A DNA stretch of 64,000 bases from Plantago major (taxonomy: Eukaryota; Streptophyta; Magnoliopsida; Lamiales; Plantaginaceae). The notes under the pieces are model-generated. The model was not told the DNA's origin. It saw only the letters and a list, made by a program, of their open reading frames with translations, and ran no database searches. Made by a program: the position numbers and the translations under genes. Shown here piece after piece: positions 46,310 through 59,127 of this stretch (position 1 is the first letter of the stretch; every line of letters starts with the position of its first letter). The DNA lies in NCBI GenBank assembly GCA_026545765.1, contig JAIFAC010000144.1:62001-126000 (forward strand). The letters run 5' to 3'.

Positions 46310-47490
46310 CTCTAAAGACTAATCGAAAGTGGCATTTTGATAGTGGATGTGGGAAGCACATGACGGGAGATAAAACAAATCGATTGACTACGAGAAAGTG
46401 CAATGATGGACCAATTATCGGTTTCTTTGGAGGAGATGAAAATCGACCATAGGATTTGGCAATCTGAAGTTTGGAGCCCTTACAATCTCTGAAGTACTAC
46501 ATGTAAAGGGATTGAAATATAATCTCCTAAGCATGAGTCAACTAGTAGACAAAGGGTACACTATCAAGATCAAGTCAAAACTATGCAAAGTAATTGACAA
46601 TGAGTCAAAGCAGACAGCCTTGGTTGCAAGGCGTAAAGGAAATCTTTATGTTGCTGATTGGGCATCCGCCACAACTGAAGAATGTCTCATGGTGAGTCAA
46701 TCTGGCCACATTGAAGAAAATTGGCTATGGCATAAAAGAATGAGTCACTTGAATTTCAAAACTCTGAACAAGCTAGCCAAGAAAGAGTTGGTGGTTAGTT
46801 TACCCAAAATGGCATATAGAAAAGATGGTATATGCTCAGCTTGCCAAATGGAAAAACAATCCAAAACATCTTTCAAGTCTAAAACTAGACATTCCAGTGA
46901 AAGGCCACTACAAATGTTACATATGGATCTTTTTGAATCCTCTGTAACTAGTTATGCAGGAAAGAATTATGGTTTGGTTGTTGTTGATGATTACTCAAGA
47001 TTCACTTGTGTTGTCTTTATCAAACACAAATCTGATGCAAAGGTTGAGATACCTAACTTGCTGAATAAGCTCAAAGTCATGAAAAATGACAAGCTATCTG
47101 TAATCGAGCAGACCGTATGCTTGAATTTGTGAACGATTACATAAAGAGTTTTGTACTGCAAAGGTATCTGACATCAACTATCTTCTGTAAGAACACCACA
47201 AAAAAATGGTGTTGCTGGAAGGAAGAATAGGACCCTAAAAGAAGCGGCAAGAACAATGCTCGCTGACACTGAAATAAGTGAAATCGATTGGGTTGAAGCC
47301 GTAAACACAGCCTGCTACACTCAAAATAGATGTTTGATTAACAAACACCATGACAAGACTCCTTATGAGCTTTTCATTGGTGGACCCCCTAGTATCAAAC
47401 ATCTAAGGGTGTTTGGTTGCAGATGTTTCGTTCTTAACAATGGAAAAAGAATACTTGAGAACATTTCAACCAAAGGCAGATGAAGGAGTA
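46310..47490 (+). pseudogene. Copia C protease and integrase regions
   Basis: The protease signature FDSGCGKHMTGDK lies near 46335-46375. From 46512 a well-kept frame has LLSMSQLVDKGYTIKIKSKL, NLYVADWAS, the zinc-binding HKRMSHLNF...C..CQM module, and the integrase core HMDLFESSV and VVVDDYSRFTCVVFIKHK. A later block (INKHHDKTPYELFIGGPPS, near 47340) belongs to the C-terminal side of the integrase core. Better preserved than in element A. Broken. Confidence 0.8.
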
Positions 47491-48079
47491 TTTCTTGGTT
47501 ATTTTCTGAATATCAAAGCCTATAGAATCTACAACAAAAGAACGCAAAAGATTGAGGAATTTGTTCATGTAGTATTCTATGAAGGAAACAAGAAAGTACT
47601 CTTGAATGATGATCTCTCAGATAGGTTCAAAGAACTAATGATTAAAGATTCTGAAAAAGAATCCTCAAAAGGAAACAATTCTATCATTCAAATAGAGGAT
47701 GAGTCGGCGATGAAAAGCAACCTATGCTTAGTAACAACGGATGACTCTAAGACATGATGAATAATTTCCTATGAAAATTCGAGAAATGGAGCAGTTCTTG
47801 AGAACCTTCATCATGAAGAGGTATCCGAAAATGAGATTCTTTGAAATGCAAGTTCGAGATATCTCTAACACTGAAAGAGTGTCAGATATCCATGGCATTT
47901 TCCATGTGTCAGATATCTCAGATACTGCACAAGTATCCCATCAAGATCATATTGATTCACATTCAAATCAAAATGATATTGATCCTACTAGTTCAAAACC
48001 TATTATTAAATGGATAAGAAATCATCCTGCACAGGATGTGATTGGTCCCATAGACGAGAGTTAGAATTAGAAGAGCGAT

Positions 48080-49640
48080 ATTTGAAAATGCAAATTGTCT
48101 CTATGGATGTATCATATCAAATATTGAACCGAAAACTATAGAAGAAGCATTAAAGGATCAAGATTGGATCTCTGCAATGCAAGAAGAGTTGGATCAATTT
48201 GAGAGAAACAAAGTCCGGAAACTGGTTCCATTCGTTGACGGAATATCTGCAATCGAAACCAAGTGGGTTTTCAGAAACAAAATGAATGAGTCTGGTGAAA
48301 TAACCAGAAACAAAGCTAGGTTGGTTGCCAAGGGATTCACCCAGACTGAAGGACTAGATTTTGATGAATCTTATGCACCAGTTGCAAGATTGGATGCAAT
48401 AAGACTCTTTCTAGCCTTTGCAGCTCATAATGACTTCTGATTTATCAAATGGATGTCAAGAGTGCATTCCTAAATAGTGAACTTGCTGAGGAAGTCTATG
48501 TTGAGCAACCACCAGGTTTTGAAGTTTCCTCAGAAAGTAGGATGGTCTATAAGCTTTAGAAAGCTCTGAATGGACAGAAACAAGCTCCACGAGCATGGTA
48601 TGATACATTGGCCAGATACCTACTAGAAAATGGTTTCAAGAAAGGAGATGTTGATAAAACACTCTTCACAATGAACCATGATGGGAAAGTACTTTTAGTT
48701 CAAGTATATGTTGATGACATTATATTTGGATCTAAAGACAAGCAACTTTGTGAAGACTTTGCTGAACTCATGAAATGTAAATTTGAGATGAGCATGATGG
48801 GAGAATTGAATTACTTCCTAGAACCAAGTCAAGCAACTCGATGATGGAATATTCATTAGTCGAACAAAGTATGCAAAGGACATGCTCAACAAGTTTAATC
48901 TAAAGCCTTACGAAAAGAATGCTAAGATACCTATGAGCATTGGAACCAAAATGACCTATACTGAATCTGACAAGAGTGTTGAAGAACACAAGTATAGAAA
49001 ATTGATTGGGTTTCTACTATACCTCACTGCAAGTAGACCTAATATTCAATATGTAGTTGGAGTGTGTGCCAGATTTCAAACAAATCCAATGTAATCACAT
49101 TACAACATTGCTATGAAAATATTGAGGTATGTAAAAGGTACTGTAGAAGTTGGATTGTGGTATCCAAAAGATAGTGGATTAAGTTTGGTTGGCTATTCAG
49201 ATGCTGACTATGCTGGATCATTGCTTGATAGAAAAAGCACCTCAGGAACTGGTCAATTTCTTGGTGCTAGATTGATATCTTGGTTCAGCAAGAAACAAAA
49301 TTCAATTGCTACATCTGCCACAGAAGCTGAATATATTGTTGCTGGGTGTTGTGCTTCATAGATATTGTGGATACAACAACAACTCAGAGACTACGGACTC
49401 AATGAAGAGAAAACTCCAATTTTACTGACAACACAAGTGCTATTGCCATAACTCAGAATCCTAAGTTTCATGCAAGAACAAAGCACATTGATGTTAGACA
49501 ACACTTCATCAGAGACCATCTTGAAAAAGGCAATATAGAGATACTCAAGATTGGCACTGAGGACCAACTTGTAGATATCTTCACTAAGCCACTACAAGAA
49601 AGTAGATTCTCAGCCTTAAGACATAGTCTTGGACTAATGG
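48080..49640 (+). pseudogene. Copia C reverse transcriptase and RNase H
   Basis: RT blocks: [61 protein letters not shown] (YVDD box near 48710-48725) and LMKCKFEMSMMGELNYF. RNase H follows from 49113 with GYSDADYAGS, STSGTGQFLG, WFSKKQNS and TEAEY. The site matching the CACTA-1 insertion (48973-48975) is uninterrupted here. Broken. Confidence 0.85.
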
Positions 49641-50440
49641 AGCTACCAAAGAATGAAAAGTTCGGATATCGAAGAAGATATCAAAGGAGAGAAAAGGAAT
49701 GGAGCAGTATCCGGAAAGAGGAATGGAGCAGGTATCCGGAGAAGAGGAATCTGAGCAGGTATCCGAAACCAAAGGCTAAAGAGTAAAATGGCTATTTGAA
49801 GATTTACGAGGCAGGTACTCGGATATCTAGATCACTCGATGAGTGGGAACACAAAAGAGAATAATCTGTTGTCTACGATCGACTACTATCTTGAAATTTG
49901 TATTATTTACATCTTTGTGTAAAAGCGTGAAAAGACAACAAGTATAAGATAGGCTCGGATACAAGCGGTATTCTCATTCACACAGAAACGTGACTCAGAT
50001 AGCTAATAGCCAAAATTCATTAAATGGGCACAATTATAATTGTTGATTGTGATCATTGCTGAAGAAGCAATGGTGACCCTTGATAAAATGGGCGATTGAT
50101 CTTAACGGCGGACATTAATTCTCTGTAAGAAGTGAACTGTTGAAATTCCGACATGGTCCACTATGCATTTAATGCCGAACAAACTTTTACCCACGCCTTA
50201 CGCAATTCAGATACGTACATACAAAACCAATTTGTATGTATCGTTTATTAAATTACTGCTATATATATAAGATTTTGGCAAAAGAAATCACTTTCGCCTA
50301 ATCCAACATTCAGACTTGCACAAGAATAGCAAAAACCATTCTTCAACCTCTGCAAATTTCTGTTAGTTTTTCTGCAAAGAATCACTAATCTCTCACCCAA
50401 ATCTCTTTCAAACTTTCAAACACTTGCACTATATAAAGAG
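49641..50440 (+). other. Spacer between pol and the extra gene of Copia C
   Basis: Noncoding counterpart of 15604-16394, with GGTATCCGGA-like repeats and a TATATAA just before the ATG at 50441. Confidence 0.45.
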
Positions 50441-53230
50441 ATGGCTCCTAAACGTTCGTCTACCCATAAATCCCAACTCTACCCTGATGCTTTGAAAAGC
50501 AAGCACGAGTTGGTTATAGTGAACAATCGATTGGTAGGAGACTTTAATCCCGATCATTGGACTTCAAATCACAGGATGATTTGGGGTGGTGCCATGATTG
50601 AGGAGTACCTCCGCAATTTCTTGTTGAAAACCAAGCCGATAGAAAGCTGATTCTTGACATGCTTGAAAAGGCACAAATCGAGGATTTCTATCGCTTTTCG
50701 GTGGAGTTTCTTCCTTTGGATGTGTTAGAATTCTACAATAACTCGAGTTATATCCTGTGTTTACGAAAACCTTTGCAATAATAGTGTACAGAAGACTTAG
50801 GTCCAAGGAAAGGAAATCCTTTTGGACTTAACAACTTTCTGTAAGTTGTTTGATCTTCAAAATCTTGAAAAGGATTTTGAAATAGACACCAAGGATGAAG
50901 ATCTCCTTGAAGGTGTAAAAGAGTTTTACGATTACATGTGACACTAATAAACAAGATACACCCACTGATTTCAAGCTTAATATGGAGTTATACCCGAAGG
51001 AATTAGAATTAAAAGAAATTATTCATCGGGAGGAACTAATCATTATAGAACCAGACATCTGTTAGTTCACTGGGATGTGTTGGCATGCATTCTTCACAGA
51101 TGCTTTGATGGTCTACAAGGAGGTGCTGACCAGATAAGCGAAGCTTTGGATGATTATGTTCTTGTTGCAACAACAAGACAAAAAGGCTGGAAAACCCTTT
51201 CAATTGGGGCAAGTACGCCTTTATGAAGTTTGTGAAGAATATCCATGGCTTTGAGCCTAAAATTGCTAAGGGACTTGCTGAGCCAAAGGCCACAGTGAGC
51301 TATGGTCTAAAGATATGTTACTTCTTTGGAGAAGCTTGGCATTGAGCTCGAAGAGAAGGTGACATAATAGCGATAACCTACTCTACAAATATGAGTTCTG
51401 AACTTGATGAAAAGGTTCTTTGGATCTCAAAAAGGTTCCAAGAAGCGAAAGACTGAAGAGGTATCTGAGGGAAAGGTTGCGACCAAAAAGCCAAGAACTT
51501 CACGAAAGAAGTCTGCGGCAAAACAGAAGACATACCCATTGTGGTTGTCGATTCCCAGATACCTGCCGCTACTACAAATGAACTCCAATGCAGATGAACT
51601 CATCAATGCTGCAAAAGAGGTATCGACTACTGAACAAGTAGACTCAGCAAGACAAAGTGCTTTCAGAAATGTCAAGACTACTGACGAAAGCCTTGCTGAT
51701 AAACTTATCAATGCTGCTAAAGAAAGTAGTGATAGATACCACGCCCTATCTGCAGAAACCGCAGGGATTATGGACCAATCAGTTCCTAATGCTGATGAGA
51801 GCTCTGACGATGAAGATGATGGTTTAGTCATCTCTCAGGTCCTAGAGAAATCAAAAAGGGCTAAGGTTACTGAAAAAGTAACTAGTGTAGAGGTATCTGA
51901 AGAAGAACCTACACCACAGGTTGTTGAACAAGCATCTGTTTCAAAGGTTGCTGAAGAAGCAAGCGTGTCAATGTCATTTGGACAAATTACACCATCAGAG
52001 CAGGAAAGACTGAAGCATATTGAAGATGCTCTGATGAGTGATACACTAGTGTTGGAGGATAATGCCATTGCCTTGGCACTCAAAAGTCTGTCTCAAGCAC
52101 AACAACCACAACAGCCAGATGTGGATACTGCTGAAATGCTACTTGAGTTACAGATACCAGCATCTTTCATTGCTGAAGAAAATCCTGCAAAAGAGCAGGT
52201 TCCCCAACTCAATGAGAGGGATCAAACTGAGGCATCTACTCAGAATGATCAACCAGGGGAGGCAATTGAGTTGCATACTCAGGAAAGGTCTGAAGTACCT
52301 GAAACTTCCAACAAAGAAGTGGTCCAAGAACAACAAGACCAACGCATGGAAACTTCACAAATTCTAGAGACCTATCAGCCTGACATTGCTCAGGTAGCTT
52401 AATGGTTTAACTCTTTACTTGTGATAACTTATGCCTAAATCTTGTTACTTATTATAATTTCTTTGTTACGGGCTGATTTAGAAACACAACAACAAGAGGA
52501 AGCTGCAAAGCTTACCTCAGAATCTGAGAAGGAGGCTTCCATAGCCTCACCACTTAAGGAACAGGAGACTGTCTCACAGGTAGAAAATAATTCCTTAAGA
52601 TATATCTCAGATATGTACTTTTTACACTTGATTAATAAGTGTTTGTTTCTAATAGCCTCCAACTAAGAAGAAAAATGAAGAAACTGAAAAGTCTATCTCT
52701 TCAGAGAAGAATCCAGAGACTTCTAAGGTCTCTGAGGAACAAGTATCTGAACCTTCTGCAGAGAAGGTATTTCATTCAGATATCTATATTCTTCCGAGAA
52801 CAAATCTACATTCATTTTCTCAAACTAACACATTCTACTTGAGTTCAAAAGAAGTAGAAGTTCTTTGAGGAATTGCCCATAATCCTCACAACATATGGAA
52901 ATTGATGAGGCATCAAGGCCTTCATCACAAGAAAAGATTCAGAGGCACAAGTCTCGAGAGACAATATCTGAGCCTCAGCGGAGGTAATTGACCTCTCGGA
53001 TATCGATTTGTCACTAAAATTTTTATTGATAAAATTTACTAAGTGTTATGTCTCTAATCTCGGGTTCAAGGAAAGAAAGGTTGATGAGGACCGGACTTCC
53101 AAGTCCCCACCTCACGATAAGATATCGAGGAGCTCCTACCTCAGTAGTACAAGTCTCTGAGCCTGATGTATTCATTCAGGTAACTCAGAAACCTAATTAC
53201 ACAAATACTCAGATATCTACAAAAGTTTTG
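50441..53230 (+). pseudogene. Extra gene of Copia C, N-terminal and intron-bearing part
   Basis: Starts MAPKRSSTHKSQ and has VNNRLVGDFNPDHW and MIWGGAMIEEYL as in A. The longest block (51404-52402, 332 codons) has a basic nuclear-localisation-like run (KKRKTEEVSEGKVATKKPR), repeated ADELINAAKE-type helices and an acidic, Gln-rich tail. From about 52.4 to 53.3 kb short VSE-rich blocks alternate with GT...AG-bounded spacers at the places seen in A. Product unknown; no membrane segment seen. Broken. Confidence 0.5.
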
Positions 53231-55153
53231 AATCTAACTCAAAACTCTTTCTTTCAGGCTCAAACAAGTGTGCAAAAGGCTTATGCATTCTCAACAGAAG
53301 ACCTGCTTACATTCTTCAAGAACCACACACTAAAGAAACATCTCAAGTGTTTCAGAAAGTGGCAAAAGCTCAGAAGCTCAGATCTGACTGAATTAACAAA
53401 GGTGGTGATCACCCGAGAAGAGTTAGAGCTTTTGACTTGGAGAATTATGTCCATGCTATGTTCCCAACAGAGCAGTACTCTTTTGCTACTCTGATGCATA
53501 AGGACTTTATCAAAGAAGCTGCACACAAGCTCATAGAAACTTTTGAGAAGGCAGATGGTCAGACCAGAATGCAGATGGCATTCAAGCCTACTTTGCCCCA
53601 GACCTTACAATGCATACCTTCTTAACAAGAGGAGGTAAATGGGCAAATGATCACTATTCCAGAAGTGATCAATCTGGTCTCTGAAGATGAAGAAGAGAAG
53701 GAGACTGGTGAGAATAACTATGAAGATTCTCCTTTTGACCATCACAAGGATGAGGATGATAAAAAGGATGATGATGTTGGCCCTGCACCAGGGACAGGAG
53801 GGATTACACAGAGAAAGAATGCCTCAGTTGCTGAAAAAACACACTGAGAGGACATCACAAAAATCCCCTCCTCCATCTCCCCAAAAATCTACCCATCCAT
53901 CTTCCCAACAACAAAAGGACACTACTGAACAAGTAGTTGAGCACTCTGAGAAAACAACTCAGAAGGTATTTAATAAACAAACCAGAGCTGCTCAACTCAA
54001 ACAACTGTTGGAAGAAGAACAACAGCTCCATATTCACCTAGAAGAATAGCTAGCTAAATCCATAGATAAGCTTAATAGGCTTCAAGATCAATACTTACAA
54101 GAAATGGTAGCTTACTCTGAGGTCAAAGAGCTCCAGGATGCTGTAAATGACATTGCTAAGGAGCTAGATACTGAAGAAGTATCTGAAGAAAAGCATGATG
54201 CTAAGGCTGCATCACCATCAATAGATATACCATCCTCCTCTTTGAAAGGAAAGAAGCCCATCTCTGAGATGGTTGCTGGACTAGGAAATCTTGAAAATGT
54301 CGAGAGGATGAAGATCACTGGGTTGATGACTTAGATGATGAAGAAGAGAAGAAATTGGCAGAACACTGCAATGAACACTTAGCGGTTTCTCATTTGAAAA
54401 GAAAGCTGATTGCCTCTGAAATATTCAGCAAGCTACCAAATGTCAACTCCAATGAATACTTGAACATATATCAAGTACTGGCTAAATTGAAAAAGGAGTT
54501 GTTTTCTCAAGATAAAGCATGCCTTGCATCGATCCTGCGAAATGAAGACATTCACTGAGCTCATCATTCAGAGGACAACCAGTCTGGTCATTGCTCAGAA
54601 AGACCTAGGCATGGTTAGGGATGATGACCAAAACTTGGCTGCAAAAGCTTTTGAAGAGGCTAGCTATGCTGCTGGAAAAGTAGATGCCATTCAAGGCCCA
54701 TTGGCAGAGCTCACTGATAAGAAAAATGGACTTATCAAACAAAATCAGGAGCTCAAAGCTGAACTTCAGAAGTTGGTCACTGCCTATAACTGCTTACAAG
54801 GACATTTTGAGTCTCTCTCAGAATCCTTTATGAGACTTAGTCAGCCAACAATGACTAGGGGGGGATTGTACAAATATGGACCTCAAAGTCAGGAGGAATG
54901 GAAAGAAGGAGAAGGATATAAGAAGAAATCTGGAGCTGGTGCTGCTCAGAGAGGAAGAAGAAACAAGAAAACTTCCCAGCCACCACTCAGAATCAATGAG
55001 CCCTCCTCAAGTCAAGCTGCTTTGCAAATAGTAGCTACTTCCCATAAACCAACTGAAGGAACTTCAATGGTAACAAGGGCCATGGCACAGAAACCTCCAA
55101 GGAGTACCAAGGCTCCAAGGAGAAGACAAGTAAGAGGGATTGATGAGTCTTCT

Positions 55154-55204
55154 GAAGAAGAAGAAGAAGAAGAAGAAGAAGAAGAAGAAGAAGAAGAAGA
55201 AGAA
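55154..55204 (+). repeat. (GAA)n tract, left part
   Basis: Pure GAA/AGA repeat coding poly-Glu in the extra gene. Continues at 56283-56336 on the other side of the nested element. Confidence 0.95.
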
Positions 55205-56282
55205 TGTTAGAACTTAGGATCCCGGATTGGTACTTGGAACTAGATCAACAGACAATGTTGCCAACAATGTTGTTCAACAATGTCTACAGTAAACAGATAG
55301 CAGCGGATGAATAATAATGAAACTTCTATTACCAAGCCAATATATAGAAAAATATATTGGCGGTATTAAACAAAATATCTCTTGACGGGAAAAGTAGATC
55401 TAATCAACTAGGTTTAATACAATCACAAGCGATTGATTAAACAACCAAAACTAACCCTAGAAGAACCAACGGTAAAAGCTATTCTAGGTCGATGTTTGAA
55501 AGAGTTATTCAACAATGAATACTCTTAGACAAACTCTAAAGCTAGCGAGAAAACAAGAAGCCTAAACTCTTTTAATAAAATCTCGATTGATCATCAAGAA
55601 AGGCTCGATGATTGCTCGTTGAATCCTTGTATATATACTTGAGATATCGGCGGCTCCATCCAAGTCGAAGGCAATAGGATCTCGAAAGGCAATTTTCCAT
55701 GTTCTTGTTTTCTTCAATAATCGACTAGAAGGAAATTTCCATATTAGTGTCTTCAACAATATATTTCCTTCTTGCTTTAAATCGACAATATTCTTGAAAG
55801 ATTCTCTGTTTAGATTGCATTCCTTATGTCCAAAGCAACTCAAACTCTTTCCTTATTCTGCGAAATTGAATTGATTGCTTCGGTCAAGTCATCAATCAAT
55901 TGGCACCTTGTTTCTATGTTGTCTCTTTGTTGTCCGTAATCTTGTTCCAACATTGTATCGGCACTATTTCACAATGTTGCACAACATTGAAATCCTGCGA
56001 TTCACAAACAACAACAAACACAAACATTGAACTGAATCATGAAAGATAAGATTAACTAATCAAGTGCAACTTGCATTTTCAATCTCCCCCTTAATCTTAG
56101 TCTTTCATCAAGCAATAGCATTCCTTTGGGCTCATTGATTCCTTTTGATCCAATAAGCATGTTTGAGCCCAACTTGATATATCCTACAAAATATTCATAG
56201 AAAAACAACTACAAACATTGAACCGGTTATGTTACGAAGAAAGATTGAATTACTAAACAAAGTGCACTAAATCGCACTTTCA
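55205..56282 (-). mobile_element. Small LTR-element remnant, target duplication AAGAA
   Basis: Starts TGTTAGAACTTAGG and ends GCACTTTCA, flanked by AAGAA on both sides within the GAA tract. On the minus strand it begins TGAAAGTGC, and a purine-rich TTAAGGGGGAGAT tract near 56087-56099 is followed by TGAAAATGC, a second LTR-like start. It thus looks like a short minus-strand element with a partial first LTR, a tiny internal segment and a ~0.9-kb second LTR. No coding sequence. Element A lacks it at the matching place. Confidence 0.65.
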
Positions 56283-57230
56283 AAGAAGAAGAAGAAGAAG
56301 AAGAAGAAGAAGAAGAAGAAGAAGAAGAAGAAGAAGCAGAAGAAGAGAAGAAGGCCAAATCAAATCCCTGGGTAATGAAGAAGGCTGCAAAAATTTCACA
56401 AGAATTAATCTTGATGATGATGATGAAGAGACTGATGAAGATGAAGCTCCTCTTCACAGAAAAAGAAAAATTGATAGCCTAACTGAGCCCATAGCTACAA
56501 AGCCTTTGGCAGCTAAAACACCCTCTGGAAATACCAAGTCAATCCAAGGTGGTTCTTCAAGCAATCCAAGGGAAAACTCAAGGCAAAGGAGGAATAGATT
56601 GAGAGCTGAAAAATGAAAAAGTCAACTTCCACTCAGGCCAGAAGAAGCCAGAATTGAGTATGTGAAGACTGACAACAACTCCTCCTCCTACAGGTATATT
56701 CATCAGAGGAATGGATACTGGATACTGGAACTCAAGCACTTGCTTGTAAATGAAAAAGGAAAAGATAGTCAATCTTGATCAACACCAATCATGTCAAAGC
56801 TTAGTTGGATTTTGAAGTTGCCAAGAGAGTTGAAGCCATGAGGAAGGACCTTAATGATGAATGTCCTTATGGAAAACCTGATGATGTGCATAAAGTCCCA
56901 AACCTCCTTTGGAGCAGACCTGAGGCCAAGACTTCTTTGTGGAACCCTTTGAGTCATTCTACATGGTGAAGATCAATCAAGGGTGACATCGGATATCGAG
57001 GATCATATATGATTACTTCAAGCTATCGGATATCGAATTGAGCTTGCACGAAATGGTGAAAGTATTTATGGGTCAAACACTTTGCGAAGAATCACCAAAT
57101 CATACAAAGAAGTATGCGGTTTTGCGGAGACAACTTGAGATGTTGGTCGAACGCTCTATGACTACTCGGATGATATCAAAAGATTTGGAGATAGAGATGC
57201 AAATTGATCCTTTGAAATTCTTGAAGATTT

Positions 57231-57568
57231 GAAGACTTGAAGACTAGTTTATTAGGATGTCTACTTGGAGCTTGGTTACTCCTGTTGTCCTAATTTACTA
57301 TGTAATTTTTTGTATTTTGCTGACTGTACCTTATTGTTGTTTTATCGTGTAAAAGTTATAAACTTTCATTGTAACATATCGATGAACCTACTCGGATATC
57401 AATCTATAAAGATAATTTGTCAAAAGATCACACCTTGTGATTTGGTTGATGTTTACTTACGCATAATTATATGAATTGGAAGATCATAAGAAATGATTAA
57501 GTGATGGATTGTTTCCTCATCCAGTTGTAATAGTCGGATAGTCATCGTTGGTGATCAAAATGGAAATT
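57231..57568 (+). other. 3' leader of Copia C
   Basis: Noncoding, matching 21990-22349 of element A, ending in a degraded polypurine tract (GATCAAAATGGAAATTT) before the right LTR. Confidence 0.6.
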
Positions 57569-59127
57569 TTTAGGAATATCTGTTTAGATTTTGATCAGCA
57601 ACCTAATGACTTATCTTAGCTCAGAAAGGTGGTTAGTACTCTTGGTTCACTTGAACACTGTAAAAGAGGAAACTCACTAAGTATGATAGTCTAGTAAATC
57701 TTGTATAAGATGTTAGGTCTCTGAATGTAATTTTATTTCTAAAAGAAGACCAAGAAGAAGGCATCCAATGAGAAAAGCTCAATGGTTGAAGATTTGAAGG
57801 CGCACAAGATTCTTTGAAGATAAGGGTTTTCGGATACCTACGACGGATATCTTGAAGACCTGGCGTTTTAAATAAGCAGTGTTGCAAAAGATATCGAGAA
57901 ATAAAAGGTTTAAAGCGAGGAAAGTGCTTACAGATATCTACACTCGGATACCTTGGACATAAACTATGTTTACGAAGAAATATATTATAACAAGTTGTCT
58001 CAACAAGTGGTATCTGGAGTTGTGATAATTTCTGGAAAAGAACATGCAAAGCTTCAGAGAACTCTGATAGTATAAGATCTCCGACACAATGCATAGTTCC
58101 GTTGGCACTACAGGACAAAGTATAGTACAATGCATTGAATGCGCGGACAGAGATGTCTAAACAAAACGGTAGCTTCTAAAGAAGAAGACAAACGTACTAC
58201 AGTACTATACTCAGATATCAATAGTTTGAATTTGATTTAAGCCTCACGGATACTATTCAAACGGCACTCAAATTCATCTATAAATATCAACACTTAGACT
58301 GCTTGAGAACACACCTTAGAACACTGAACTTACATCGAATACTCTCACACAAGCTCTCTCAAGCATACTACTTACCTTCAAGCTTTCTGTTGCGACCAAA
58401 GCTCTTGATTCTAAGTAGCACAAAAGTTCTAAGTGTCCTGATCCTTAACAAGCATTGCTATTTGTGAAAGAGTTGAATTAAGATTTGACATCTGAGATTC
58501 ATTCTCTTGAACATTTATCATAGATTTGGGTCAGAAAAGAACAAGATACCATACATTGCAAAGTGTATTAAGTATACTTGATTCTCAGAGCTATCTGCAT
58601 AACTGAACAAGTTATTAAAGAAGCTCACCTGACAAACTACCTTAACCAACACCTTAATTGGCGTGGAGTACAGGAAGTACTTAGTTTGGAAACTAAGGAA
58701 CAACTCAGAAAGAGGTTTACGAGTCAGAAGTACTTGAGAAATCCGGAAATAACTCGGAGGAACACTTGGTTGGGGACTAGTTTAATTAGGAATCAAGAGA
58801 AGATATTTGTAAGGTTACATCAATTATACATCTTAGTGGATTCTAGGTGCGAGAAAGGCGAAGTGGATTAGTTGAAGGATTCATACCTTGGATACCACTA
58901 TAAAAACATTTGTGTTATTTACTTTGGATTTTATTACTTGCTTTATTTATCTTGCAAAGTATTTTATCTTCTTGAAACGTGCACTTATCACTGAAAAGTC
59001 TTCCGCTCTCTGAAATTAAGTATCAGAAATCTTCACAGATTTCTAAGAAACCGTGTTTATCGACAAAAGTTTTAAAAGACTATTCACCCCCCTCTAGTCT
59101 TTTACTTTGCCGTTATCTGGACCAACA
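57569..59127 (+). repeat. Right LTR of Copia C (about 1559 bp)
   Basis: Starts TTAGGAATATCTG (first bases degraded) and ends ACCAACA, followed by CTTGT, the same 5 bp that precede the left LTR. Confidence 0.88.

Larger units (their letters stand above)
53231..57230 (+). pseudogene. Extra gene of Copia C, coiled-coil and C-terminal part
   Basis: Matches 19137-21775 of element A: LKKHLKCFRKWQKLRS, HAMFPTEQYSFATLMHKDF, an acidic linker, a Ser/Pro/Gln-rich stretch, a Glu/Gln/Leu-rich coiled coil, AELTDKKNGLIKQNQELK, then basic blocks (APRRRQVRGIDES). A GAA tract near 55155-55204 codes a poly-Glu run longer than in A and is split by a nested LTR element (55205-56282), after which the tract resumes. 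The end block with basic residues follows. Broken. Confidence 0.5.
42167..59127 (+). mobile_element. Copia element C (SIRE/Maximus-like), with nested LTR element
   Basis: Fossil Copia retrotransposon of the same family as A, with both LTRs (42167-43734, 57569-59127) and a perfect 5-bp target duplication CTTGT (42162-42166 and 59128-59132). Inside are primer site, gag, protease, integrase, RT, RNase H and the extra downstream gene, in the same order as A. It is structurally full-length but its genes are broken at many places. LTRs differ clearly from those of A, so A and C come from separate sub-lineages. Confidence 0.9.
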
